Shown piece by piece: positions 1-11,056 of a stretch of DNA of 64,000 nt. A program made the position numbers and the translations under genes. The notes beneath the pieces were generated by a model. It was given only the letters and a program-made list of their open reading frames with translations. It did not search any database and had not been told where the DNA came from. Source of the stretch: Scilla litardierei (taxonomy: Eukaryota > Streptophyta > Magnoliopsida > Asparagales > Asparagaceae); assembly GCA_030789695.1 (NCBI GenBank), contig CM061132.1, positions 158,020,817-158,084,816 of the forward strand, given 5' to 3'. Position 1 is the stretch's first letter, and each line of letters begins with the position of its first letter.

Positions 1-669
1 GGTGGGAACACCAAATGCGCGAAGTATTAGTGTGATAAGACACGGCAAATAGAAGTGAGTGGTAACCGGCTTCATTAGAGTACGAAGAAGCAGATGGCCT
101 CAGAGTATAGGAAAACCGCCCATAATTGCATAGAGGCAATGAAGATAAGCATTACTCAAGTAATTCACCGAACCAGCTTTTGGCATCAGATTGAAAATGA
201 CGATTTTGTGGAGGATGCGAGCCTCAGTTCGGAGTTTAGCCGCAGACATATGTGGGGTCAATTTTGAGGCGAGGCGAGAAAGGATAACAGCGTCGTCCAT
301 CGCAAATGAAAGGAGGCCAAGATTGTTTGGGGGCTGGTTGATGATTGCGGCAAGCTTGGTGCTATCAACCGTAAAACAGACACCCCGAACCTGGGTGGAG
401 AAAAATTTCTGACCACGGTGAACCGTAGTCTCAAGATTAGCATAGAACTCCCGCACAAGGGTAGGATAATATGGGATTTTGTTGGTGATCGACCAAAGCT
501 GATGAAGCCCAACAACCGCGAGGAGTTGTTTGACATGCATCATCGTCGGCGTGCCAAAGTCGAGGAATCGTTCCGGATGAAAACGGGTTGTTTCGGAGCG
601 AAGATAGCGAGCTTGAGCGGCGGCCGAATGAAAACGGTCGGAGGGAGAAGGGAAGGTTGGATCGGCCAT
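1..669 (-). pseudogene. Env-position ORF of the SIRE-like element (putative plant transposon protein domain), interrupted
   Basis: The start is the ATG at 667-669 (MADPTFPSPSDRF). Residues from about 25 onwards match the style of the 'putative plant transposon protein' domain (PF20167-like): RFLDFG, a VGLHQLW helix, then YPTLVREFYANL and VRGVCFTVD. Function is unknown; such ORFs sit in the env position after pol in SIRE-type copia and in some gypsy elements. A TGA at 100-102 stops the frame, but the same frame stays open to base 1, so this looks like one nonsense mutation in a longer protein that runs out of the window. An upstream in-frame ATG at 862-864 would add a hydrophobic 65-residue leader; I preferred the internal start because the leader is low in complexity and unlike the family. 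Confidence 0.6.
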
Positions 670-2095
670 GGGAATCGGATGGAAGAAAGGATACCAAAAT
701 GAGAGAGAAGGAAGAAAGGGAAACAAAGATTGTGAAAGAAAAAGGAGAACAGAGATGAAAATAAATAGAGAGCAAAAGAAAACCGTTCGGTTGCCATGAT
801 AGGAAGTGGAAGCATTTGCTAAAAACTGAAAGAAGTTTGAGCAACGTAAATATTCAAAATACAAAAACCGAACATAGTGGAAGAAGAGGAGGAAGCGGCG
901 GTTGTATGTGGCGTGTACCCGTCGGTTTCAAAAAAATAGAAGACCCATTGGGAGATAGAACCATATATAATAATAATAAAATAAGAGAACAAGAGTAAGC
1001 AGGGAAGAGAAACGTAAAAGTCTTTAAGAACAAAGCTTAAAAAAATGTAGAGGCCCTAGGTGCATTGGGAATAAAAAATAAAGAGGGGGAAGTTCCTAGG
1101 CGTATGGGAAAGAGAGAAAGGAATGGGTCAAAGCAATTTTTGTCAAGCAAAAGAAGGTGTCAGGCCGAATGAAATGGGGTAGGTGGAAGCCATGTCAGGC
1201 CGAAATTAATGGATAGGAGTGTTTGAGAAGTGAACTGACAAGACAAAAAAAATTAATAACCTTTAATGAATAATGTAATGGCCAAAAATAAAGCCATGTC
1301 AGGAAGTGATGCTTGTTCTCAACAAAAAAAAATATTAAAAAAATTGAGAGTGTCTCATGTGATGCCAAAAATATCAACCCGAATAGATAATGTGTTGGTG
1401 GCTTGGATGAATGAAATACATCCAAGTGAAAGAGAGAGCAATAGCCATTAAGTATTAAGAAGAGGAAGTTAGAGTTCCAAGACAAGAATGAGGCCGAATG
1501 GAATCGGGTAGGTGAGAAAGAAAATAAATAAATATATATATATATAGGGATGTGTATATTTCCAACGGGAGGGAATGACGGTTGGTGAAAGAAAATAAGT
1601 ATTAAATTGCCATGTAGTTGCGTAGTTGTCCTTGGAAAGTGTCAGAAGAGGAAAAAAATGTTTGTCTTCTTGTGAAAGCTTAGTCCAAAGTAACAGAGAA
1701 ACTAAAGTACAAAGAGCAAATGGAAAGTTCAAAGAACGAAAATGAATGTCAGTGTTGCATCCAATGTGAAAAGCAGAGAATATCGGAAAAAGACAAAATA
1801 GAAGTATCCATGTGGCAGTAGAGAGAACACAGAGAGCAACAGGAATAAAAAAGATAGAGACAAAGTGGAAGGGAACGGGTAAGAATTTTGATATGAAATC
1901 TGATTTTGAGAATAAAATATATAAGAAGCGTGAAAAAAAATCCAAATTCCAGGGATCAAAATAGGTACAAAACGGAGAACAGAAAAAATATTAAAATTTG
2001 GCATGCTACGAAATTTGGTAGCCTGCCAAAAATAAATAGTAACCAAAAAATTATAGAAAAATTCACAAAAATAAAAAATAAATGAATATACTCAT
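670..2095 (-). other. SIRE-like element: spacer between pol and the env-position ORF
   Basis: This 1.4 kb is non-coding on both strands as far as I can see. It is purine-rich on the plus strand, with a short TA run near 1530-1545. The only structure I can point to is an imperfect inverted repeat at 1997-2030 (see findings), which recurs in the 5' LTR. Hydrophobic minus-strand reading frames at 1469-2046 look like chance products of the pyrimidine-rich strand. Confidence 0.5.
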
Positions 2096-4534
2096 AAATC
2101 AAATTCGGATGCACTAATAATACCCAGATTTCTTCTAAGCTTGAGAAAAGTTTCTTCCTTCAAAGGCTTAGTCAAAATATCGGCAACTTGATGTTCAGTA
2201 GAAATAAATTTTAAAATAATATCACCTTTCTGAACATGATCATCTAAAAATGATGACGTACATCAATATGTTTTGTACGTGAATGATGCACAGGATTTTT
2301 AGACAAATTAATAGCATTAGTATTATCACACATTATAGGACATGTGGAACAATTAACACCATAGTCTGAAATAGTTTGTTTCATCCATAAAATTTGAGCA
2401 CATGCTAAACCGACAGCAATATATTCTGCCTCTGTTGTAGATAATGAAACAGATTTTTGCTTTTTGCTAAACCATGAAACTAAGGCATGTCCTAAAAAGT
2501 GACATGTACCACTAGTACTTTTACGATCCGATTTGCAACCAGCAAAATCTGCATCACTATATGATAATAAATCAAATGTGTTTGTTTTAGGATAAAATAA
2601 ACCAAAATCAGAAGTATACTTAACATATCTAATAATCCTTTTTACGGCAGTTAAATGTGAAACTTTAGGATCTGCCTGAAATCGTGCACATAAACATACT
2701 GAAAACATAATGTCTGGTCTACTTGCAGTTAAATAAAGTAGAGAGCCAATCATACCTCTATAAAGACGTTGATCAACACTCTTACCATTTAAATCTTTGT
2801 CGAGGGAAGTAGATGTACTCATCGGAGTACGTTTTTCTGCAGAACTTTCTAATCCAAAACGCTTGATGAGTTCTTTAGAATACTTACTTTGGTGGATGAA
2901 TATTCCTTCCTTCATTTGTTTGATTTGAAGACCGAGGAAGTAATTTAGTTCACCCATGTGACTCATCTCAAATTCTTTCTGCATAATTTTCGAGAAATCT
3001 TGACAAAGAGATTCGTTAGTAGAACCAAAAATAATATCATCAACATATATTTGAATAATGATAATATCAGAATTTATGTTTTTAATAAATAAAGTAGAAT
3101 CTATTTTACCAATAGAATATCCTGAATTTAAAAGATAACTTTTAAGTCTTTCATACCAAGCACGAGGTGCTTGTTTGAGACCATATAAAGCCTTTTTCAA
3201 TGTAAAAACATGATTTTCAAAATTTTCATGAATAAAACCCGGAGGTTGTTCTACATAGACTTCTTCTTTAAGAAAACCATTTAGAAAAGCACTTTTCACA
3301 TCCATTTGAAAAAGTTTAAAATCTTTAAAACAAGCGAATGATAACAACATTCTAATAGATTCAAGACGAGCAACTGGTGCATAGGTTTCATCATAATCAA
3401 TACCTTCTTCTTGATTATAACCTTGTGCAACCAATCGTGCCTTGTTTCTAATTACCTGACCAGATTCATCCAATTTATTTTTGAATACCCACTTGGTACC
3501 AATAATTGAATGATCTGATGGCCTGGGAACTAATTCCCAAACATCATTCCGTTGAAATTGGTTGAGTTCTTCCTGCATAGCTATAATCCATGAACTGTCT
3601 TCACATGCATCTTTGATGTTCTTTGGTTCAATGGTTGAAAGAAATGCACAATGTGCCATTTGCTCTATTTGGCGACGAGTTCTTACTCCATCTGTAATAT
3701 CTCCAATAATTAACTCTGATGGATGATTTGGAACTTATACAAATGCCTTAGGAAGATCTGCATTATCTGAAATAGACTCAACAGAATGTTTAGTAGCATC
3801 AATTTCATCAAGTTTCATATTATCTAAAGAATTAGAAAGAGGTAATATATTCTCTTCATCATCAATGATGGGAGAATTAGATGAGGGATTCTCATCAAAT
3901 GTGACATGAAGTGATTCTTCAACTGTTGAAGTTCTTTTGTTATATACTCTGTAGGCTTTGCTACGTGTTGAGTATCCAACAAAAATACCTTCATCAGATT
4001 TAGAATCAAATTTATCAAGTGCATCTTTAGTATTTAGAATGAAACATTTACATTCAAACACTTTAAAATATGATACACGAGGAATGCGATTAAAGAATAA
4101 TTCAAAACAAGTTTTATTAAGCAATGGCCTAATAAGAACTTTATTCATAATGTAGCAAGCAGTTGCGCCAGCTTCTGCCCAAAAATATTTTGGTAGATTA
4201 CTATCACAAAGCATTGTTCTAGCACATTCTTGTAAAGTTCTATTTTTCCTTTCTACTACTCCATTCTGAGGAGGAGCACGAGGAAAAGAAAAATTGTGTG
4301 TAATTCCATTTTCATTACAAAACTTGGTAAAATATTCATTTTCAAATTCTCCCACATGATCACTACGAATTGTGATAATGTTAGATGATTTGATTTTTTG
4401 TATCTTTTTACAAAATACGGAAAATTCCTCAAAAGCATCATTTTTGTTTTGCAAAAATATAACCCAAGTGTATCTAGAATAATCATCAATAATGACAAAT
4501 GCATATCTACTTCTATTCAAAGAAGCTACTCTTG
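2096..4534 (-). pseudogene. SIRE-like pol, 3' portion: integrase core, reverse transcriptase and RNase H
   Basis: The frame enters at 4534 straight after the 2.7 kb insertion. Order: integrase core (YAFVIIDDYSRYTW, catalytic Asp in RSDHVGEF, catalytic Glu in NGVVERKNRT), then RVT_2 reverse transcriptase ([21 protein letters not shown], the YVDD active site at 3036-3047), then copia RNase H ([21 protein letters not shown]). Two breaks are seen. A TAA at 3735-3737 lies between integrase and RT, with the same frame on both sides. A one-base loss in the A run at 2246-2250 moves the frame after DVRHHF; in the other frame the protein continues to the normal lineage-style end ASEFDL at 2096. The first integrase Asp (LDLFGP) is on the far side of the insertion. 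Confidence 0.85.
4514..4534. repeat. Left copy of a 21 bp target duplication
   Basis: This 21 bp word is repeated exactly at 7283-7303 and encodes the residues RVASLN of the split integrase. Removing one copy and everything between restores an uninterrupted integrase frame. LTR elements normally duplicate 5 bp, so the length is odd. Confidence 0.8.
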
Positions 4535-7263
4535 CCACGCCCCGCTCACCCAAGTACGGGGGCGTAGCTGACGAGGTCGCCGTAGTATTCAGACTCAGGC
4601 TTCGAGCCCTCTTATCTAAATACTACTAGGCATTTTTTTGTGGTTGATTATGAAATAAATGAGCAGGCCACTGCAATAACACTGGAATAGTACACAGAGA
4701 AAGAAAAGTGCTCCACAGAAAGTAAAACGCAGTACTAAAAAGTAAATACAACAACACAGAAGTTACATTACATCACATAAGTCCATATACATACATACAT
4801 ACATACATCAGCTGTACAACAGGGGTACAAAAGCGGGTACAACAAAAGAGAAACCCCCAGCCCAAAGTACAAAAGTCCACACCCGGTACAACGCACCCAC
4901 TAATCTACCCCTGGGAAATCTAACTGTACGAAGTCGCCCGAAGGCTCTACCTCAGTAGCACTAGCACTGATCTCTGGCTCCTGGACACCCGCTGACTGCT
5001 CGGGACTCGCACCTGTAAACCACGGGATGGGACACGTCAACGCGTGACCCAGTAGGAACCCCTAACACCTTAGTAGAACCCAGTTTAGAACTGGTCTCCC
5101 TAACTAACTAACTAACCAACTAAAGTGTCACATCATCACATTTTACGTAGAAATTAAAAACAGAGAATAAGTGCTGAAAGTAAACAACAGTGAACAGAAC
5201 TGAAGTAACAAATAATTAAATTAAGTAAATTAAATTGTTGTTCTATATTTGGAATCCGGATAAACCATAGGCTGCTAAGAGAGCGGACTTCACCCAGGGT
5301 GGGTGAAAAGTGGTACCACTCCAGCGACACGAGCACTGGAGGGGCCTCTCGTAACTCCGTACCCGACTGGACAAGGTACCGGAGTGAGAATCATCTCGGT
5401 TTTTCTGTCGGACAAACAGAGAAAACCATCAATTACCGTCCAGGTGCGTCACGAGCGCACCGGCGGCCTCTCTAACTCTAGTCAACTCCCCCTTCCGGGA
5501 GTGATGAAGCGAGTGAGGATCATACTACGTCCGCTCCTTATCACCTACCATTTATCTGTGTTTCCCCCAAACCCACATCAGGAGTCTCACCCATTTCAAG
5601 AATGGACCGAGAACACCGATGTCAATTCTCAACCTCACTCTCAGTTTTAAACATGATCATCATTGTTTTTAGCAACGATTCTTTAACGGTTTCAACTACC
5701 GTTTTCATTTCGTACTTACATAATTTTCATCATCATAATTATTCCACATAAATCATGACATATGAAACATCAACATAGGAACATATTTCAGGAACATACA
5801 ATGATGTATTATCAACATTAATCAATTTCAACTCAAAATAAAATACAACATTAAAAATCTCTAAACAAGAATCTGTCCAAAACTGTCACACTAGAAAGAT
5901 TGGCTCTGTTACTCTAATTACAGTCAGAATTGGCTCTCGGCCTCTCTTCAAACTTGGAGGAAATTTTCTCTAGTTTTTCTTAGTGTCCTTATTTTTATTT
6001 TTCTGATTTTTTCTACTATTTTCTACGATTTTTACAAGTTACTGTTCTGCAGCAACAAAAATTCCAGCAACTTCAATCTTTAACTAAACTAGTTTCTAAC
6101 CTAGTTGGGTGCCATAAAACAACATAATTACACTATCATAACAATGATTTGCAGATTTACAAAATGTTAATTACTTCTAATCTATAAAAAAATTATCATT
6201 TCATTGTAAACATATAATCAAAAACTATGTTGCTTGCAACCTATCATTTAGTAGAACTAGCATGGAAACTAACTCTTAACATAACAAATCACAAATTAAC
6301 ATTTTTTTATAAGTTAACATATAAATCATTTTCTCAATATTTCAATAGGGCACAATTTTACTAATTTTGAGTATTAAACACAATACAACCAAAACATATG
6401 AACCTTTATTTCTAAAGCTCAACATTGTACCAAATTTTGAAGGAAACAACTTGGTATAAAAATAAAGGTTACTAAAACATGATTCCTACCCAACTTGCAA
6501 ACAATTATTCCTATCAAGACTTAGCATGTCATGCTAAAATAAATTTCCAAGTTCTAAACTAATTTCTCCAATGAGGTTGAAAATTTCTACTAACACATTT
6601 CTAAACTAAATTCTAACTAGGATGTTAGAAGTTCTTACCTAGTAAAAGTCCTCCAAATTCAATCTTGGGCCCTTCTTCTCCTTGATGAAAAGAACTCCTA
6701 GCTCCTTCTTCAAGCTCCAATTTTTGTCTCCAATTTGGTTGATTTTTGGGCTATTTTGGACTAGTTTTGATGTTGGAATGAGAAGAGAAATTTGTAGGCT
6801 TTAAGAGATTGAAGAGGGGATTATTTGGAAGGTGTTTAATAAAGGATTAATGAAGCAAAAGAGATGAAATGGGGGAGAGAACACATTCGGCCAGAATTGT
6901 GGGGAGGTGAGGGAGAGAATGAAGGAGGAAAAAATGGGATTTTCTTTCCTTTTTTGGTTTTGTTTTTTCATTGCCTAGATTTTAGGATTCCTTAAAACCC
7001 TCTCCTTCTTACACCTAATAAGCCATGTGTCTCATACTAATTAAAAACATGACACATAGCAAGTGTGTTGTCATGGTAATAAAAATCATGATTTTTGTAT
7101 TTTAAGAAAATCAAAATACATGTAGAAATACTTCATACGCTCCAAATACATGTATTTCTCCAAATACTCTCATTTACTAAATTCAAGTAGTGAGTTTAAA
7201 ATCTTTTAAAATAAATTAATACATTAAATAATTAAAAGAAAATTATGGGCATACTCCCCAACA
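4533..7263 (-). mobile_element. LTR-like insertion (probable solo LTR of a Tekay-type gypsy element) inside SIRE integrase
   Basis: The block starts with TGCCACGCCCC and ends with CTCCCCAACA, so read on the minus strand it runs TGTTGGGG...GGCGTGGCA, with TG/CA ends. It has no coding frames with recognisable domains, no internal PBS or polypurine tract, and an LTR-like size of 2731 bp. Its layout resembles the LTR at about 18722-20887: a CAAGTACG-type start region, a stretch around a ACCACTTTTCACCC motif, AT-rich middle and a polypyrimidine part near 6660-6960. A (CATA)n microsatellite lies at 4787-4808. Immediately right of it are 19 bp (7264-7282) that belong neither to the LTR nor cleanly to the target. 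Solo LTR is my inference; a non-autonomous element with long ends is the alternative. Confidence 0.55.
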
Positions 7264-7277
7264 ATATACGGACGTAT

Positions 7278-7945
7278 CTACGTATTCAAAGAAGCTACTC
7301 TTGAAGGACCAAACAAATCTAGGTGTAGGAGTTCTAATGGTCTCTTTGTTGAGATAACGTCTTTTGATTTAAAAGAAGATTTGTGCATTTTTCCTTGTTG
7401 ACCAGCATCACAAAAATGTTTGTGTTTGAAAGAAATATTTGGCATTCCATTTACTAATTTGTGTTTTGAAATGTGTGCTAGATTTTTGAAATTAGTGTGT
7501 CCAAAACATTTATGCCATAAAAGAGTATCATATGATGTAATCATTAAACAATGATTATGAGTGGTAACAGACATACATAAGATATATATGTTATTCTTAC
7601 GCTTACCACGAAATAAGATAGATGACATATCAGAATCATAAATGATGCAATCATTTTGTTCAAAAACTATTTTGTAATTTTTATCACATAATTGACTAAT
7701 AGAAAGTAAGTTGTGTTTCAAACCGTCAACCAGGTGAACATTCTCAATGATAGGCTGATTTGTATTACCAACTGTTCCAGTGCCTATGATTTTTCCTTTC
7801 TTGTTGTCACCAAAGGTAACTGTGCCTCCATCTTTATATTTAATGCTTGAAAGTAAGTTGACATTTCCTGTCATATGTTTTGAACATCCACTGTCCAAAA
7901 TCCATCTTTCTTTCTTAGGTACCTGAAAGATAAAACATTAAGCAT
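7278..7945 (-). pseudogene. SIRE-like pol, 5' portion: aspartic protease, GAG-pre-integrase and start of integrase
   Basis: Minus-strand frame with the copia protease active site LDSGCSKHMTG, then the pre-integrase zinc-finger region (LLWHKCFGHTNFKNL) and the first integrase catalytic Asp in HLDLFGP. It ends at the insertion boundary after RVASLN. The second Cys of the HHCC finger is replaced: the sequence reads FCDAGQQGK where copia elements have CxxC. Upstream the frame is joined to gag by a stretch with an in-frame TAA, and gag itself is out of frame by one A (run at 7980-7983). Together with 2096-4534 it forms one ancestral pol cut by the 4533-7263 insertion. Confidence 0.85.
7283..7303. 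repeat. Right copy of the 21 bp target duplication
   Basis: Exact repeat of 4514-4534. The sequence just left of it (GTATCTACG) also resembles the bases left of the other copy (ATATCTACTTC), so the duplicated target may originally have been about 33 bp. Confidence 0.75.
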
Positions 7946-7974
7946 TGATACCCTTTGTTTGAGGGTCCTTGGGA

Positions 7975-9714
7975 TTAGATTTTAGGAAGCCAAACCCAAG
8001 TGGAATTTGGCTTTCTAATGTAATCATTAGAATGAACAATAGAATGTATAAAATGAGAAATATAACTATTTCTAACTTTTAAACATGAATCCTTAGGAAC
8101 CCATATACTAATTGTAGTAGGTTTCTTAGGAATTGTTTTTGAAATGTTTATAACATTTCTTTGTGAAGAAGAAGTAGGTATGTTTACTTTCTTTGTGTAA
8201 ATAAATGCATGATTATTCTTTTGTGGTTTAACAAAAGTTGTTTTTCCACAAGAGGAAGAGGTGTTATAAGTCTTGGGTACATCCTTTTTAGAATATCCCA
8301 ATCCTAGTCTATGATTTGCTGGATATTGAATTTTGAGCAAATCATCGAGATTAGTCTTTCCTTTGTTAAATTTATTAACATTGGATGACATTTCGTCGTA
8401 TTTCATCTTTAGTGATAAAATACTTTTATCCATTTCGGATATTTGTGTATGTAGTTCCAGATTCTTAGTTTTGAGAATAACATTCTCTTTACTAAGATCC
8501 AAAACTTGAGAAGAAGTATTCTCGGTGTTTTTAGAAGATGATAATTCTTGATATTTAGAAAGAAGATCATCATTATTCTGTTTCAATGATTTATGTTGAC
8601 TATTCAATTTTTTGAAACGAGAATAGAGATCTTTTAATGCATCAAGTAATTCTATGTTATTAAAAGAACTTACCTCGTCTTCATCATCTTGTGCCAGAAA
8701 GCACATGTTAGCACTTTCATTTAGATCATCATCTTCATCATATGAAGAGTCATCCCATGTTGCTGCGAATGCCTTTTTCATTTTGTCAAACTTCCTTTCC
8801 CTTCTGGATTGATCATTGTTGGAAGTTTTGAACTTTGCTTTGAGAAGTGGACAATCTTTCTTCATATGTCCTGGCTTGTTGCAATTAAAGCAAAGGGAAG
8901 AATCAGTATTCTTAGATTTAAAATTATTATACTTACCTTTCTGAAAGAATTTTCTGAATTTTTTGGCAAAAAATTTCATATCATCATCTGAATCTTCATT
9001 ATCTGATGTTGCGTTGAAGGCAAGTACTTTCTTCTTCTGCTCTGATTCTTCTTTCTGATCTTGTAATGTAACGTCATGGGCCATTAAGTTACCCATAAGA
9101 TTTTCAACAGATAAAGTTGAAAGATCGTTGGCTTCTTCAATTGCAGTAATTTTTGGGCGCCATTCTGGAGTTAAAGCTTTAAGAATCTTGCGAACCTGCT
9201 CAAGAGAAGTGTAAGTTTTTCCAAGAGCATTTAAAGAATTTATAATATAAGTAAACCTGGTGTTCATTTCTCCAATTGTCTCTTGATCCTTCATCTTGAA
9301 CAATTCGAATTTATGTACCAAAACAGAAATCTTGGTTTCCTTCACTTTACTGGTTCCTTCATGAGTTACCTCGAGTATATGCCAAATTTCCTTAGCACTT
9401 TTGGCCTGGGATACCCGATTAAACTCATGTTTATCCATAGCACAAAATAAAGCATTCATGGCCTTTGAGTTGTTGGTTTTTGCAGCTTTGTCGTTGGCGG
9501 TCCAATCAGCAACATGAGTTGTTGGCTTTTCGTATCCTGACTCTACGATGTCCCAAATCTCATAATTCATACTTTGGAGATGAATCTCCATTCGTATTTT
9601 CCAATATGAGTAATTTGAACCATCAAATAGAGGAGGTCGAGTTTGAGAGTGCCCTTCAGGATGCTGATTGTAGTTGTGTGGAATTGCGTTCATGTTTGAG
9701 GAACTTGCTGCCAT
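7975..9714 (-). CDS. Gag of the SIRE-like copia element
   Basis: A 579-residue frame starting at the ATG at 9712-9714 (MAASSSNMNAIPHN). The N-terminal third is the copia Gag region (PPLFDGSNYSYWKIRMEIHL, then the UBN2-like NALFCAMDKHEFNRV helix block). A CCHC zinc knuckle CFNCNKPGHMKKDC is near residue 275 and should bind the element RNA in virus-like particles. The C-terminal half is rich in charged residues with a probable coiled coil (KDLYSRFKKLNSQHKSLKQ), which is typical of long SIRE Gags. The start is 10 bases past the PBS. An extra A in the run at 7980-7983 ends the frame early (WLPKI) where the lineage usually reads on towards protease. Confidence 0.88.
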   Translation of the reverse strand: MAASSSNMNAIPHNYNQHPEGHSQTRPPLFDGSNYSYWKIRMEIHLQSMNYEIWDIVESGYEKPTTHVADWTANDKAAKTNNSKAMNALFCAMDKHEFNRVSQAKSAKEIWHILEVTHEGTSKVKETKISVLVHKFELFKMKDQETIGEMNTRFTYIINSLNALGKTYTSLEQVRKILKALTPEWRPKITAIEEANDLSTLSVENLMGNLMAHDVTLQDQKEESEQKKKVLAFNATSDNEDSDDDMKFFAKKFRKFFQKGKYNNFKSKNTDSSLCFNCNKPGHMKKDCPLLKAKFKTSNNDQSRRERKFDKMKKAFAATWDDSSYDEDDDLNESANMCFLAQDDEDEVSSFNNIELLDALKDLYSRFKKLNSQHKSLKQNNDDLLSKYQELSSSKNTENTSSQVLDLSKENVILKTKNLELHTQISEMDKSILSLKMKYDEMSSNVNKFNKGKTNLDDLLKIQYPANHRLGLGYSKKDVPKTYNTSSSCGKTTFVKPQKNNHAFIYTKKVNIPTSSSQRNVINISKTIPKKPTTISIWVPKDSCLKVRNSYISHFIHSIVHSNDYIRKPNSTWVWLPKI

Positions 9715-9723
9715 CTTAACCTT

Positions 9724-9735
9724 GCTTTGATACCA
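9724..9735 (-). promoter_or_regulatory. Primer binding site of the SIRE-like element
   Basis: On the minus strand the bases read TGGTATCAAAGC, close to the initiator-Met tRNA complement used by plant copia elements (TGGTATCAGAGC). It lies two bases inside the LTR end. Confidence 0.8.
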
Positions 9736-9737
9736 AA

Positions 9738-11046
9738 TGTAATTTTAACCTGTATGGATCAATAAACTAGAGGGGGGTGAATAGTGTATATATAAAAAAT
9801 GTTGCAAGTAAAATGTTAGTAATATTTGCAAAGATGGCACAGAAATAAAATGACAAGTATTGGAAATTAAATCAATCGCAAACACAGAGATTTATCCTGG
9901 TTCGGATCATTGTGATCCTACTCCAGTCCTCTACCCCGTAGAGATTTTCAATCCACTATAATCACTTGCCCCGCAAGCACGAACTTACAAAAATGGCGAC
10001 ACTCCCCGTGTCCCAAACTTTGTACAATCTCTAAACAGAGATTCAAACCTGTTAAATAAGAAATAGAAAAACACCTATAGCCTTGTTATAAATTTCAGAG
10101 AATGAATTCAAGGATGGTGTTTAGAAGATGAACTTCAAGATGTAAAAGATATGTAATGAAGCGCAACACTTGAAGTTCTCTGGTTCATAAAAGAAGAGAG
10201 AGATCTATTGATTTCTTCTTGCAATTATGAACACAAACAACTTTCCAAAAGTGATGTTGAAAATCCAAGTTCTTCCGTTCTTAAACGAAGAAAGAAATCT
10301 AATGATTTCTTCTTACAAATAAGAAAAGAACTAATGGCAGAATTACTTAAGAAAATCAATGACTTGCTTTCAACAAAATCAGAATTTAGAAGAGGAAAGT
10401 GTGTGGAAAATGAGAGGGGGTACCCCTCCTTTTATAGGTTTTAGAAACGGTTGTGAACGGCTCTAAAAGAGACGTTGCACAACGTTCAGAAACTGAAAGG
10501 AACGTTGGAGAACGGTCAGAAATTGTTCTGGAAAATTTTAGTCCCAAAAGCATTTTGGCATGCTAGGAAAATTCGTAGCCTGCCAATTTTGAAACGGTAA
10601 CAAACGGTCACAAAATTTTGGTGACGTGGAATAGACAACGAATAGATCCTTGTCTGAAAGTATCAAGTCAAAATATAACTGTTTTGGTAGGCTAGGAAAA
10701 ATCCTAGTAGGCTAATACTGAAAAATACGAATTTTGACTTAGGATCAAATGAGTTAGGAGATGATGTAGATTTGAGCTTTAGGGATATATGATATGATAT
10801 AACCAAGGCCCTGAAGCTATCTAAAAAGTAAAAATTACAGCATTCCGTAGATACGTGTTTCACACGTAGTCTTGAGTGGCAAGGCTGTTTTTGCAGAGTC
10901 TCCTTGTACTTTGATCATATGCGTGATGTAAATGAATTTGCGTTGTAGCTGTACATCTGCATAGATAGAGTTAGTAACATGAAATATATTGATTTGTCAC
11001 ATCAAAACCTTATGAAAGAGAGGGTGGAAAATACCAAGTTCCAACA
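9738..11046 (-). repeat. 5' LTR of the SIRE-like element
   Basis: On the minus strand it starts TGTTGGAACTTGG and ends GGTTAAAATTACA, giving TG/CA ends and 1309 bp. It abuts the PBS at 9735 and the start of Athila-like sequence at 11047. It includes the GGGGGGTGAATAGTG stretch at about 9773-9787 and two copies of a short hairpin-forming word (10553-10586 and 10681-10714). Promoter and polyadenylation signals must lie here, but I could not fix their positions. Confidence 0.8.
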
Positions 11047-11056
11047 CTAAGGACAT

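Larger units (their letters stand above)
1..11046 (-). mobile_element. SIRE/Maximus-like Ty1/copia retrotransposon, 5' part (continues past the window start)
   Basis: Read on the minus strand the order is 5' LTR (11046-9738), primer binding site, gag, protease, integrase, reverse transcriptase, RNase H, then a long spacer and a further ORF after pol. An extra ORF after pol is the hallmark of the SIRE/Maximus lineage. The LTR carries the GGGGGGTGAATAGTG stretch that I recall from this lineage. The 3' LTR is not in the window. The body is interrupted by a 2.7 kb insertion (4533-7263) and by several nonsense and frameshift changes, so this copy cannot be autonomous. It lies inside an Athila-like element that continues from 11047. 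Lineage assignment is from recognition, not from a tree. Confidence 0.85.

Noticed and set aside
1469..2046. Hydrophobic minus-strand frames after SIRE pol that could be an envelope protein
   Set aside because: Composition is that of a pyrimidine-rich strand (Phe, Leu, Ser), with no glycosylation pattern, cleavage site or continuous long frame.
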